NCBI GenBank assembly: GCA_017533785.1
Contig: JAFWII010000016.1
Span: 1-41,627, forward strand
DNA: 41,627 nucleotides
From: Erysipelotrichaceae bacterium
GTDB taxonomy: Bacteria; Bacillota_I; Bacilli_A; Erysipelotrichales; Erysipelotrichaceae
Reading direction: 5' to 3'
The translations under genes and the position numbers were made by a program. Numbering within the stretch: the stretch's first letter is position 1; every line of letters starts with the position of its first letter. Below are positions 24,993 to 33,105 of this stretch, one piece after another. Under the pieces are notes generated by a model, which made no database searches, was not told the origin of the DNA, and saw nothing but the letters and a program-made list of their open reading frames with translations.

Positions 24993-25481
24993 TCACTCAG
25001 GAATCTCTACCGCTTCGCCGGTATAAAGATATCGGAGATGATAACCGGCGGAAAGATCCTTAATATCCGAATATGCGATGCTTACACCGTAGGCTTCCGA
25101 TACGTCGAGGGCTTTGTCGCCGATGCCGTAGACATAGTGATAATGCGGATGCGCATCTTCGACCAGTCTCGGTTTTCTGTCTTTTACCCAGGATTCCTCC
25201 TGCATGAAATATGCCCTTTCCTCAACGCGTTTGATGGTGCTTTCGGCAGGCATCTCCGTAACCGTCTTTTTCTTTCCCTTTCCCTTGATCAGGCGGTCGG
25301 TCCATGCACCATCCTTGAGGGTCCCGATATAGGTCTCCTTGACCGACTGCTCTTTCATGATCGTGAACCAGCAGGTATCGCCTTTGGCGCCGATGATCCA
25401 GTCGACTTCCTCACGAAAGGCCTGATAGAATTCGAAACCTTTTTCCTTTTCCGCGAGTTCTAAAAAACGATAGTTTTCCAT
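24993..25481 (-). CDS. Hypothetical protein (162 aa)
   Basis: A soluble, charged protein beginning MENYRFLELAEKEKGFEFYQ. Distinct segments are IIGAKGDTCWFTIMKE, a Lys-rich GKGKKKTV stretch and DAHPHYHYVYGIG, whose histidines could bind metal. I recognise no family. A strong GGGAGGAACTGACGAA precedes the ATG, so it is very likely translated. It lies between the RNA methyltransferase and the GNAT gene on the same strand. Confidence 0.7.
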   Translation of the reverse strand: MENYRFLELAEKEKGFEFYQAFREEVDWIIGAKGDTCWFTIMKEQSVKETYIGTLKDGAWTDRLIKGKGKKKTVTEMPAESTIKRVEERAYFMQEESWVKDRKPRLVEDAHPHYHYVYGIGDKALDVSEAYGVSIAYSDIKDLSAGYHLRYLYTGEAVEIPE

Positions 25482-25539
25482 TTCGTCAGTTCCTCCCTGT
25501 ACAGCAAATAACGGTCTTTCATGTCAGACCGGACATTAT

Positions 25540-26649
25540 TCAAATATGTGTGAGTATGCATACCGCTTCAAGATGATCGGTAAAACCGAACTGATCGAAA
25601 AGTTCGATCTCACTGAAACGGTAATTCTTTTCCAGTTCGCGCAGGTCGCGTTTCAGCGTTTCCGGATTGCACGAGATATAGGCGATCTTTTTCGGACCCT
25701 GGCGATTCAGCTGATGCAGCAGTTTCTGATCCAGTCCGGAACGCGGAGGATCGACGACAACGACGTCAAAATCGCTGTCCAGACGCACATTTCCGGCATC
25801 GCCGCAGCGGAAGCGGATGTTCTTCATCCCGTTCAGCTCAGCGTTGCGGACAGCATCTTTCACCGCCCGCGGATTGATCTCGATCCCGGTGACTTCCTTC
25901 ACGTGCGGTGCCAGGAAATGGGAGATCGTACCGATCCCGCAATACAGATCAAGCGCCTTCTCATTTCCCTGCAGTTTCAGTCCATCAATCGCTTCCCGGT
26001 AGATCATTTCCGCGATCTTCGGATTCACCTGATAGAATGCAGATGCTGATATCGCAAAACGATATTCTCCCAGACGGTCGATCAGATAGCCTTTTCCGTA
26101 AAGCTGGCGCGTCTCCCCTTCGATCACGATGCTGGTGGAGCGTTTCTGCACATACTGATCCACCCCGATGATCTCCGGATGCAGCTGCCGCAGCTCTTTT
26201 ATGATGTCCCTGGAACCATACAGTTCTCTGGTCGCGGTCACAAGGCACATAAGCACTTTGTCCTCTGTCGAAACTCTGTACAGGACGTGGCGCAGACAGC
26301 CCTGACCGGTCTTTTCGTTATAGGCGGTCAGATGATGCTCATTCAGGATCTGCAGAAGGTCCCGGTTGATGCGGACGGCGGTTTCCGACTGGATCAGACA
26401 GTCTTCGATCTCCAGCACGCGTGTGCTGCCGGACGGATGGAAACCCGCGATCAGCCGGCCGTTGCGCATGGCAAAATGATAGATGACCTTATGGCGGTAG
26501 CGGAACGGTTCGGGATTCTCGAAACACTTTCCGACTCTGTACGGCTTCAGCATCGCTTTCGTCTTGGCAAATTTCTCTGCAGCGGCTTTCCTCTCGTCTT
26601 CCGGCGGATAGGAACAGGAGCCGCATTGTTTGTAGTACGGACAGATCAT
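25540..26649 (-). CDS. TrmA/RlmCD-type RNA uridine-C5 methyltransferase
   Basis: This methyltransferase places a methyl group on C5 of a uridine in 23S rRNA or tRNA, using SAM. The 369 residues start with the four-Cys [4Fe-4S] set (C3, C9, C12, C84). SAM motif I (ALDLYCGIGTISHFLAP), VVVDPPRSGLD and the catalytic-Cys motif YISCNPETLKRDL follow. The N-terminal TRAM domain found in many RlmD/RlmCD proteins is absent. TACAAT ends exactly 6 bases before the ATG with GAGGG between, so transcription may start on the ATG itself. Target site not deducible from sequence. Confidence 0.9.
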   Translation of the reverse strand: MICPYYKQCGSCSYPPEDERKAAAEKFAKTKAMLKPYRVGKCFENPEPFRYRHKVIYHFAMRNGRLIAGFHPSGSTRVLEIEDCLIQSETAVRINRDLLQILNEHHLTAYNEKTGQGCLRHVLYRVSTEDKVLMCLVTATRELYGSRDIIKELRQLHPEIIGVDQYVQKRSTSIVIEGETRQLYGKGYLIDRLGEYRFAISASAFYQVNPKIAEMIYREAIDGLKLQGNEKALDLYCGIGTISHFLAPHVKEVTGIEINPRAVKDAVRNAELNGMKNIRFRCGDAGNVRLDSDFDVVVVDPPRSGLDQKLLHQLNRQGPKKIAYISCNPETLKRDLRELEKNYRFSEIELFDQFGFTDHLEAVCILTHI

Positions 26650-26655
26650 ACCCTC

Positions 26656-26661
26656 ATTGTA
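26656..26661 (-). promoter_or_regulatory. -10 box (TACAAT) 6 bases before RNA methyltransferase ATG
   Basis: TACAAT on the minus strand, then gagggt, then ATG 26649. This is the leaderless spacing. Confidence 0.5.
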
Positions 26662-26670
26662 AGGGAAAAC

Positions 26671-26700
26671 GAAGACAAAAGAAAAGCAGCCGGAGGCTGC
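26671..26700 (-). terminator. Terminator after purine permease
   Basis: Stem GCAGCC / GGCTGC with loop TCC, followed by TTTTCTTTTG on the minus strand. Confidence 0.8.
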
Positions 26701-26727
26701 TCATTCTTTCTGTTCTGTTTGTGCTTA

Positions 26728-28095
26728 TCAGAGAACGATGTATTTCAGGACGAAGACGATCGCCAGAATATACATCAGGACGGACATGCCCTTGGTTCTG
26801 CCTGTCAGAAGGTGCAGGACGACGTAGGAGATGATACCAAAGGAGATACCTTCGGAGATCGAGTATGCAAAGCCCATCGTGGCGATGCAGATAAAGCACG
26901 GAAGCGCTTCGACCATATCAGTCCAGTCGATCTTGGCGACCTGCTGCATCATCAGGAAACCGACAACGATCAGAGCCGGCGCCGTAGCGAAGCTCGGGAT
27001 CGTCAGGAACAGCGGTGACAGAAACAGTGCAAGCAGGAACAGGATACCGGTGGTAATGGAGGTCAGACCTGTACGGCCGCCTTCGGAGATACCGGAAGAA
27101 GATTCAACGAATGTGGTGATCGTGCTGGTACCGAGGCAGGCACCGACAGTCGTACCGACAGCATCGGCGAGCAGAGCGCCGCGGATGCCTTCGAGGTGAC
27201 CGTCTTTATCCAGCAGATCTGCTTTGGCGGCGCAGCCGATGACTGTTCCCAGAGTATCGAAGATATCGACGAACAGGAACGCGAAGACAACGACGACGAA
27301 GTCAAGGAAGTGTGCGGTGATGAAACCGAAGTCGAACTGCAGGAATGTGGATGCCATGGAAGCCGGCATGGATACGACTGCGCTCGGAAGCAGAGAATAG
27401 AAACCTGCATCCGGGTTCGGAACGTAGAGACCGGTGAGCTGACAGATGATGCCCAGGATCCAGGTGACCAGGATACCGAACAGCATGTAGCCCTTGACGC
27501 CCTTGATCAGCATATACGCGGTAACGAGCGTGCCGATCAGTGCCAGGACGACAGTGATACCTTCATAGGAGAATGTTCCGGAAGCGATGGAACCGCTGAA
27601 AGAGAACAGACCGACCAGGGTGGCGCTGCCGACGATGATATGCGCGTTCTGCATGCCGATGAAGGCGATGAAGAAGCCGATACCGACGGAAACAGCGACT
27701 TTCAGAGTGGTCGGGATGGCGTTGAAGATCGCCTCACGGACATTGGTCAGAGAAAGGACGATGAAGATCAGACCTTCCATCAGGACCGCTGTCAGAGCGA
27801 CCTGCCAGGAATAACCCATACCGCCGCAGACGGTGTATGCGAAGTATGCATTCAGACCCATGCCGGCGGACAGAGCGAACGGCAGATTGGAGAACAGAGC
27901 CATGCACAGACATGCGATCGCGGATGCAACGGCAGTCGCTGTGAAGATGGCGCCCTTGTCCATACCGGAAGCGCTCAGGATGTTCGGGTTGACGGCCAGA
28001 ATGTAGACCATCGTCATGAACGTTGTCAGACCGGCGACGATCTCAGTTCTGGGATTGGTGTTGTGCTTTTTCAGCTTGAACAGTTTTTCTAACAT
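26728..28095 (-). CDS. NCS2-family purine permease (guanine/hypoxanthine type)
   Basis: A cation-coupled importer for purine bases, 455 aa, with about 12-14 membrane spans. It resembles the AzgA/PbuG branch: the N-terminus GLTTFMTMVYILAVNP, then GMGLNAYFAYTVC, the DTLGTVIG motif with its conserved Asp, and the TSTITTFVESSSGISEGGRTGLTS signature that contributes to the substrate site. AAGGGGTAAGT precedes the ATG. The mRNA probably begins ~120 nt upstream and includes a hairpin-rich leader with an intrinsic terminator, so expression is likely controlled in the leader. Confidence 0.92.
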   Translation of the reverse strand: MLEKLFKLKKHNTNPRTEIVAGLTTFMTMVYILAVNPNILSASGMDKGAIFTATAVASAIACLCMALFSNLPFALSAGMGLNAYFAYTVCGGMGYSWQVALTAVLMEGLIFIVLSLTNVREAIFNAIPTTLKVAVSVGIGFFIAFIGMQNAHIIVGSATLVGLFSFSGSIASGTFSYEGITVVLALIGTLVTAYMLIKGVKGYMLFGILVTWILGIICQLTGLYVPNPDAGFYSLLPSAVVSMPASMASTFLQFDFGFITAHFLDFVVVVFAFLFVDIFDTLGTVIGCAAKADLLDKDGHLEGIRGALLADAVGTTVGACLGTSTITTFVESSSGISEGGRTGLTSITTGILFLLALFLSPLFLTIPSFATAPALIVVGFLMMQQVAKIDWTDMVEALPCFICIATMGFAYSISEGISFGIISYVVLHLLTGRTKGMSVLMYILAIVFVLKYIVL

Positions 28096-28120
28096 ACTTA
28101 CCCCTTATGTCCTCTCGTAA

Positions 28121-28151
28121 AAACAAAAAACTTCTGCCGTATAAACAGAAG
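28121..28151 (-). terminator. Intrinsic terminator in the permease leader
   Basis: Stem CTTCTG / CAGAAG with a 9-base loop and TTTTTTGTTT tail on the minus strand, upstream of the permease start codon. Confidence 0.65.
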
Positions 28152-28214
28152 CAGCAAGTCCGTTGTCGTAAATCCCCTGATAACGCGCTTACTGTGTGAC
28201 CATACGATCAGGAC
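28121..28214 (-). ncRNA. Candidate cis-regulatory RNA leader of the purine permease
   Basis: Transcription predicted from a -10 TATTAT (28221-28226) would begin at 28214. The RNA opens with TCCTGAT, which can pair with ATCAGG at 28181-28176. CAGTAAG (28194-28188) can pair with CTTGCTG (28158-28152), or, extended to CAGTAAGC (28194-28187) with a bulged T, with GCTTCTG (28152-28146). The latter is the 5' arm of a terminator (CTTCTG/CAGAAG, 28131-28151) followed by T6. The two pairings exclude each other, as in a riboswitch or attenuator. I do not recognise a known class, and the purine aptamer consensus is absent. Confidence 0.45.
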
Positions 28215-28258
28215 ATAGAAATAATAACAGTATTGGCGCGAAAAATAAAGGGAGAATC

Positions 28259-28275
28259 GATAAACCGTGTTTATC
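28259..28275. terminator. Palindrome after trkH (weak terminator or operator)
   Basis: GATAAAC-CGT-GTTTATC, a perfect 7-bp inverted repeat at the trkH stop. T-rich sequence follows only after ~10 bases on the minus strand, so it is either a weak terminator or a protein-binding site upstream of the permease promoter. Confidence 0.3.
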
Positions 28276-29731
28276 AGATCTTGCGGTATTTCCGGGTATA
28301 GGTCTGCGGAGCCAGCAGCAGCAGGATCGGGAACAGTTCCAGACGTCCCGCCAGCATATCGAACATCAGCACCGCCTTGCTGAAAACGGACAATCCGCCG
28401 TAGTTGCAGGACGGACCGACCATGCTGAGACCCGGACCGATATTGTTCAGCGTTGCCGCGACCGAAGTAAAAGCGGTAACAAGATCGACATTGTCAAGCG
28501 AAACGAAGAACACGGAGATGATGAAGACGAAAACGAACGTCAGCATGAAGGCGCCGACGGAACGCAGCGTCTCATCGTCGACCGGCTTCCCGTCAAGCTG
28601 CAGGTTGCGCACCTGGTTGGGATGGATGAAGCGCAGGATCTCCAGTTTGATCATCCTGGCGGTCAGGATCACCCGCGAGACCTTGACGCCGCCGCCGGTC
28701 GAACCGGCACAGGCGCCGATAAACATCAGCATCACCAGGATGCCTTTGGAAAAAGTCGGCCAGAGGTCGAAGTTCGTCGTCGCGTACCCGGTCGTCGTAA
28801 TGATCGAGGCGACCTGGAACGCCGACTGCTGCAGCGAGCTCAGGAAACTGCCGAAATAGGAGCGCACGTTGAACGCGATCATCAGGACCGCAGCCGCGAC
28901 GATCAGGAAATAGACTTTTACTTCCTCCATTTTGAAGGCTTCCTTGCGGCTCTTTGCGCGCAGCAGATAGTAATAGAAGTTGAAGTTCACGCCGAACCCG
29001 AGGATAAAGACCGTGATAATGACCTGCAGAAGCACGGAATAGGACGCCATCGAGTCGTTCTTGATGCCGTAGCCGCCGGTGCCGGCAGAACCGAACGCCG
29101 TACAGACCGAATCATAGAGCGGCATGCCCGCGATAAAAAGACAGACGATCTCAGCGATCGTCATCGCCAGATAGATGCGGTAAAGCGTCTGCGCCGTCTC
29201 GCGGATCTTCGGCACCAGTTTGCCTACCTGCGGACCCGGGCTCTCCGCTTTCATCAGATGCATGTTGTAGCCGCTGTTGCTGGGGAAGATCGCCAGCATG
29301 AAGACGATGATGCCCATGCCGCCGATCCAGTGGGTCAGACAGCGCCAGAGATTGGCCGCGTAGGTCATCGCTTCCGGAGCCGGCAGGATGCTGGCGCCGG
29401 TCGTGGTGAAACCGGATACCGTCTCGAACAGCGCGTCGACAAAGCTCGGGATCTCTCTTGTAATGACAAAAGGAAGCGCCCCGAGGATACTCATCAGGAT
29501 CCAGGCAAGGCCGACGGAAACGAATCCCTCCCTGGCGTAGTAGATCGAGGAACGGTCCTTGCGCATCGAAAGAAGCAGACCCAGAAGAAAGGTCAGAACC
29601 GCGGTCAGCAGATACACGAATGCTGTATGCGTTTCATGATAGAGGAAGCCGGTCAGGCACGGCAAAAGAAGAAGCAGCGCTTCTATCCGTAATACATTTC
29701 CTAAAAAAGTTCCGATGATCCGGTAATTCAT
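28274..29731 (-). CDS. trkH: TrkH/KtrB-family potassium uptake protein
   Basis: The membrane channel part of a Trk/Ktr-type potassium importer, 485 aa, with four M1-P-M2 repeats. The selectivity-filter segments are visible: VSGFTTTGAS, FGSAGTGGYG, STTGYATT-like (IITTTGYATTNFD) and NNIGPG. It works with the cytoplasmic TrkA gating subunit encoded just upstream; its ATG overlaps the trkA stop by 4 bases, so both are made together. Potassium uptake supports turgor and pH control. Confidence 0.93.
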   Translation of the reverse strand: MNYRIIGTFLGNVLRIEALLLLLPCLTGFLYHETHTAFVYLLTAVLTFLLGLLLSMRKDRSSIYYAREGFVSVGLAWILMSILGALPFVITREIPSFVDALFETVSGFTTTGASILPAPEAMTYAANLWRCLTHWIGGMGIIVFMLAIFPSNSGYNMHLMKAESPGPQVGKLVPKIRETAQTLYRIYLAMTIAEIVCLFIAGMPLYDSVCTAFGSAGTGGYGIKNDSMASYSVLLQVIITVFILGFGVNFNFYYYLLRAKSRKEAFKMEEVKVYFLIVAAAVLMIAFNVRSYFGSFLSSLQQSAFQVASIITTTGYATTNFDLWPTFSKGILVMLMFIGACAGSTGGGVKVSRVILTARMIKLEILRFIHPNQVRNLQLDGKPVDDETLRSVGAFMLTFVFVFIISVFFVSLDNVDLVTAFTSVAATLNNIGPGLSMVGPSCNYGGLSVFSKAVLMFDMLAGRLELFPILLLLAPQTYTRKYRKI

Positions 29732-31104
29732 GCCCGGACTTCCTCTTTTTCGAGGATATCGTTGATATCGTTGACGCCGCGCTTGGAAGTAACGACGACG
29801 ATGGTGTCGCCGCTGCGGATCTCGCTGTGGCCGTTCGGGATGATGACCTCGTTGTTTTCGCGGCGGATGCAGACGATCAGCGCCTCATGGATGATCTTCA
29901 GCTTCTGCAGCGGGATATCGATGATCGATGATTTAGGCCCGATATTGAAACTGATGGCTTCTACCCTGCCTTCGATCAGTTCGTGCAGCGTCTCGATCTC
30001 CGAACTGCCGCTGGCATTGCTCATAGCGCGGACATAGCGGATGATATGGTCCGCAGTGATCTTTTTCGGATAGATCATGCTGCCGAGATGCAGCTGGTTG
30101 ATAACGTCGTTAAAGGAGATGCGGTCGATCTTGGTGACGACTTTCGCGTGCGAGCACTTTCTGGCGAACATCGAAAGGAAGATGTTCTCCTCGTCGATGC
30201 CGGTCAGGGAGACGAAAGCGTCCGCTTTCTCGATCCCCTCCTCGCGCAGCACGGATTCATCCGTACCGTCCCCATGGATCACGACGACGCCGGGCAACTG
30301 TTCGCAGAGTTCACGGCAGCGTTCATAGTTCTGCTCGATGATCTTCAGACCGACACCGTTCTCCGAAAGCTCCTGGCAGAGGTAGACGCCGATCTTGCCG
30401 CCGCCGACGATCAGAACGTTCTTTACCGGACGGCTCTCGATGCCGATCCGGCGGAAAAAGTCACGGGCTCCGGCAGAAGAGGACGCGATCGACACCTTAT
30501 CCCCTGCTTCCAGAATAAAAGACCCGTCCGGGATGATGACATCCTGTCCTCTTTCGACGCAGCAGATCAGGACATCCTCCTGGATCCTTCCGACTTCGCT
30601 CAGCACCCGGCCGGCCAGCTGGGAATTCGCGGAAATGACGAATTTGAGAAGTTCGACTTCGTCACGGGCAAAAGTATCGATCTGGACCGCCGCCGGGAAA
30701 CGGAGAAGCCGGGCGATCTCCACGGCCGCCGCCTTTTCCGGATTTACAGTCATCGAAAGACCGAGTTCCTCGGCGATGAAATCGATATCCTCGTTCAGTT
30801 CCGGGTCGCGGACACGGGCAATGGTGGAGCAGTTGCCTGCTTTCTTGGCGATCAGACAGGTCAGCAGATTCTGTTCATCCGAGTCGGTGACCGCGATCAA
30901 AAGCTCGGTATCCTCGATACCGGCGTCTTTCAGTACCTTGTAGCTCGTGCCGTTGCCGACGAAACCCATGACGTCATAGGCTGTGGTGATGGCTTCGATC
31001 TTTTTTGAATTGATGTCAACGACGACGATATCGTGTCCCTCGTCGCTGAGCTGTTCAACGATCGTGGCTCCGACTTTGCCGCAGCCGACAATGATGATGC
31101 GCAT
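29728..31104 (-). CDS. trkA: TrkA, NAD-binding regulatory subunit of potassium uptake
   Basis: This 458-aa cytosolic gating protein has two RCK (Rossmann + TrkA_C) units. The first begins MRIIIVGCGKVGATIVEQL, with the GxGxxG nucleotide site and VVDIN ending strand 2. The second begins near NVLIVGGGKIGVYLC. Each is followed by a TrkA_C domain (around 130-220 and 370-450). It binds NAD(H)/ATP and opens or closes TrkH. GGGGG lies 6 bases before the ATG. Only 24 bases separate it from the aldolase gene upstream, so it may share that operon's transcript. Confidence 0.94.
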   Translation of the reverse strand: MRIIIVGCGKVGATIVEQLSDEGHDIVVVDINSKKIEAITTAYDVMGFVGNGTSYKVLKDAGIEDTELLIAVTDSDEQNLLTCLIAKKAGNCSTIARVRDPELNEDIDFIAEELGLSMTVNPEKAAAVEIARLLRFPAAVQIDTFARDEVELLKFVISANSQLAGRVLSEVGRIQEDVLICCVERGQDVIIPDGSFILEAGDKVSIASSSAGARDFFRRIGIESRPVKNVLIVGGGKIGVYLCQELSENGVGLKIIEQNYERCRELCEQLPGVVVIHGDGTDESVLREEGIEKADAFVSLTGIDEENIFLSMFARKCSHAKVVTKIDRISFNDVINQLHLGSMIYPKKITADHIIRYVRAMSNASGSSEIETLHELIEGRVEAISFNIGPKSSIIDIPLQKLKIIHEALIVCIRRENNEVIIPNGHSEIRSGDTIVVVTSKRGVNDINDILEKEEVRA

Positions 31105-31128
31105 AATACCCCCAAAAAAATGTTTTGA

Positions 31129-32169
31129 TCAGGAACGGTGTTCCGGAAGATAGGCAAGCAGCCGGTCTACGTTTTCCTCCTTTGTTGCCCAGCTCGTTAC
31201 GAAACGGTAGACCGTTCGTTCTTCATCCAGTTTCTCCCAGAAGCTGAAGCGGAATTCCTTCGCGAGGTATTCCGTCTCCTCCTTCGAGAAGATGAAGAAC
31301 TGCTGATTCGTAGGCGAATCGATGTAGAATTCATATCCCTTCGCGGCGAATCCGGCTTTCAGTTTGTCTGCCAGACGGATCGCGTGGGAAGCAATATCAA
31401 AGTAGAGATTATCAGTGAACAGGGTCTCGAACTGCTGACTGAGCAGTCTGCCTTTGGCGATCATAGCGCCGTGCTGTTTCACCCTGGTGGCGAAATGCGC
31501 CGGCATGAAGCCTTTTTTGAAAACGACCGCCTCGCCGCAGAGAGCGCCGACTTTGGTGCCGCCGATGTAGAAGACATCGACCAGTTCAGCGAGTTCGCGG
31601 AACGTGAGGTCGCATTCGCTGCTCATCAGACCGTAGCCGAGGCGGGCGCCGTCGACATAGACCGGCAGTTTGAACTCGTCCGCGACCGCGCGGATCTCCT
31701 GCAGTTCTTTCTTGGTATAGATCGTGCCCAGTTCCGTCGGGAAGGTCAGAAAGATCAGGCCCGGGAAGACCATGTGTTCGTGGTTCTGGTCATCATAGAA
31801 GCCCTTCACGAGCGCTCTGAGCTCTTTTGCGTCCATCTTGCCGTCATGGGACGGGACAGTCAGGATCTTGTGGCCGGTATACTCTACGGCACCGGCTTCA
31901 TGAACAGCGATATGACCGGTCTCGGGAGCGACGACGCCTTCATACGGCTGGAGCATCGTGTCGATCACGACCTGGTTGGTCTGCGTTCCGCCGACCAGAA
32001 AATACACGTCGGCATCACTGCAGCCGGCGGCGTCCCTGATCAGCTCAGTCGCGTGCGCGGTAAAAACGTCAAAGCCGTAACCGGGCACCTGGTCGTAATT
32101 GTGTTTCACGAAACTCTCGAGGATCAACGGATGCGCGCCCTCGATGTAGTCGCTTTCAAAACTGATCAT
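31129..32169 (-). CDS. PLP-dependent threonine aldolase / beta-eliminating lyase family
   Basis: A fold-type I PLP enzyme, 346 aa, resembling low-specificity L-threonine aldolase (threonine to glycine + acetaldehyde) and related lyases. The cofactor site is complete: VGGTQTNQ phosphate region, YVDGARLG (D173, R176) and the Schiff-base Lys K206 in YIGGTKVGAL. AAGGAG precedes the ATG. It starts 3 bases after the MarR-type gene's stop, so it may be part of the regulator's target operon. Substrate preference among threonine, allo-threonine and other beta-hydroxy amino acids is not visible. Confidence 0.87.
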   Translation of the reverse strand: MISFESDYIEGAHPLILESFVKHNYDQVPGYGFDVFTAHATELIRDAAGCSDADVYFLVGGTQTNQVVIDTMLQPYEGVVAPETGHIAVHEAGAVEYTGHKILTVPSHDGKMDAKELRALVKGFYDDQNHEHMVFPGLIFLTFPTELGTIYTKKELQEIRAVADEFKLPVYVDGARLGYGLMSSECDLTFRELAELVDVFYIGGTKVGALCGEAVVFKKGFMPAHFATRVKQHGAMIAKGRLLSQQFETLFTDNLYFDIASHAIRLADKLKAGFAAKGYEFYIDSPTNQQFFIFSKEETEYLAKEFRFSFWEKLDEERTVYRFVTSWATKEENVDRLLAYLPEHRS

Positions 32170-32172
32170 ATG

Positions 32173-32619
32173 CTAAATCTCCTTGTTTTGTTTGAATGAA
32201 TGCAGAATCCCGTAGAGGATACGGTAAAGATCGGTGGCGTCCTTTTCCTCAAGACCGACACAGTCAGCTACCGCGAGCGGCACACCGGCTGCCCCGTCCT
32301 GCAGACGGCGCCCTTTTTCCGTGATCGTCAGGGTTACCCGGCGAAGATCGTCTTCGGATTGCGTTTTTTCCAGGTAGCCCTTGGCCTGCATCTTCTTGAT
32401 CAGCGGCGTCAGGGTCCCGGAATCCAGAAACAGTTTGTCTCCGAGCTCTTTGGCTCCGATCGTCCCCTCTTCCCAGAGGACCATCATGACCAGGTACTGG
32501 GTATAGGTCAGATCGAGTTTTTTGAGCAGCGGATTGTAGCGGCGTATCACTTCCTTGGAAGCGGCGTAGAGAGGAAAACAGAGCTGGTTTTCCAGCTTGA
32601 AGATTTCTTTATCGCTCAT
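32173..32619 (-). CDS. MarR-family regulator, OhrR-like (peroxide-sensing Cys)
   Basis: This 148-aa winged-helix repressor contains the OhrR/MgrA N-terminal signature, with the reactive cysteine (C14) in LENQLCFPLYAASKEV, followed by LDLTYTQYLVMMVLWEEG. The wing and recognition helix (ELGDKLFLDSGTLTPLIKKMQAKGYL) are intact. OhrR senses organic peroxides through that Cys, but no ohr gene is in the window; it sits between an FMN-type protein and an aldolase, which it may control. It starts 5 bases after the FMN-type gene ends. Confidence 0.88.
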   Translation of the reverse strand: MSDKEIFKLENQLCFPLYAASKEVIRRYNPLLKKLDLTYTQYLVMMVLWEEGTIGAKELGDKLFLDSGTLTPLIKKMQAKGYLEKTQSEDDLRRVTLTITEKGRRLQDGAAGVPLAVADCVGLEEKDATDLYRILYGILHSFKQNKEI

Positions 32620-32624
32620 TTTTA

Positions 32625-33017
32625 CTAGAATTCGATCAGTACCGGTCTTTCTGTAAAGGAGCAGATGGCTGCTCTGCCGGATTTAAAACGGAAGATCGCG
32701 GTGTTGCCGTCGCCGGGCTGGCACATTCTGCCAAGCTCCGGATAGGCTTCCAGCATATGTTTCTGCGCCTCCAGGCGTTCGTCAAGTTCGACTTCCCCGG
32801 TGACCCGGATCCACTTGCCGTCCTTGAAAGCGCATAATTCGATTTTCGGGTTTTTCAGCATTTGCTTGGCAACGTCCTTGACCAGTCCGGTCTGAATTGC
32901 CAGATGTCCGTCAAAGAGATCGATCGTTCCAAAAGGACGTACATGCGGTTGGTCATCCTCGACTGTGGCAAGATAATAGGTTCCCGCAGTTTTCAGAAAT
33001 TCATAAACGTCATTCAT
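32625..33017 (-). CDS. Pyridoxamine 5'-phosphate oxidase-like FMN-binding protein
   Basis: This 130-aa split-barrel protein of the PNPOx-like family has the usual N-terminal pattern (EFLKTAGTYYLATVEDDQPHVRPFGTIDLFDGHLAIQT) and the KNPKIELCAFKDGKWIRVTGEVEL strand set. These proteins bind FMN or F420 and often reduce or oxidise small molecules; the substrate is unknown. First gene of the regulator/aldolase run, with its own promoter (TTGACC, 17, TACAAT) and AGAGGTATC before the ATG. Confidence 0.87.
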   Translation of the reverse strand: MNDVYEFLKTAGTYYLATVEDDQPHVRPFGTIDLFDGHLAIQTGLVKDVAKQMLKNPKIELCAFKDGKWIRVTGEVELDERLEAQKHMLEAYPELGRMCQPGDGNTAIFRFKSGRAAICSFTERPVLIEF

Positions 33018-33041
33018 TTTGATACCTCTTTTCTTATATTT

Positions 33042-33070
33042 ATTGTAAGCAAAGCCTGATGAAGGGTCAA
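33042..33070 (-). promoter_or_regulatory. Promoter of the FMN-protein/OhrR-like/aldolase operon
   Basis: -35 TTGACC (33065-33070), 17-base spacer, -10 TACAAT (33042-33047) on the minus strand. It gives a leader of ~19 nt with AGAGG. Confidence 0.75.
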
Positions 33071-33093
33071 TGAAGAAGGCTGCTCTGACGTGG

Positions 33094-33099
33094 TAAGAT
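33094..33099 (+). promoter_or_regulatory. Extended -10 (TGgTAAGAT) 6 bases before ATG 33106
   Basis: TG-N-TAAGAT, then gaaagt, then ATG. No Shine-Dalgarno is visible; leaderless geometry. Confidence 0.5.
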
Positions 33100-33105
33100 G
33101 AAAGT

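Noticed and set aside
28121..28214. Purine (guanine) riboswitch upstream of the permease
   Set aside because: A partial resemblance (TCCTGAT and TATGG) is present, but the P2 arm does not pair and the TTTCTACC core is missing.
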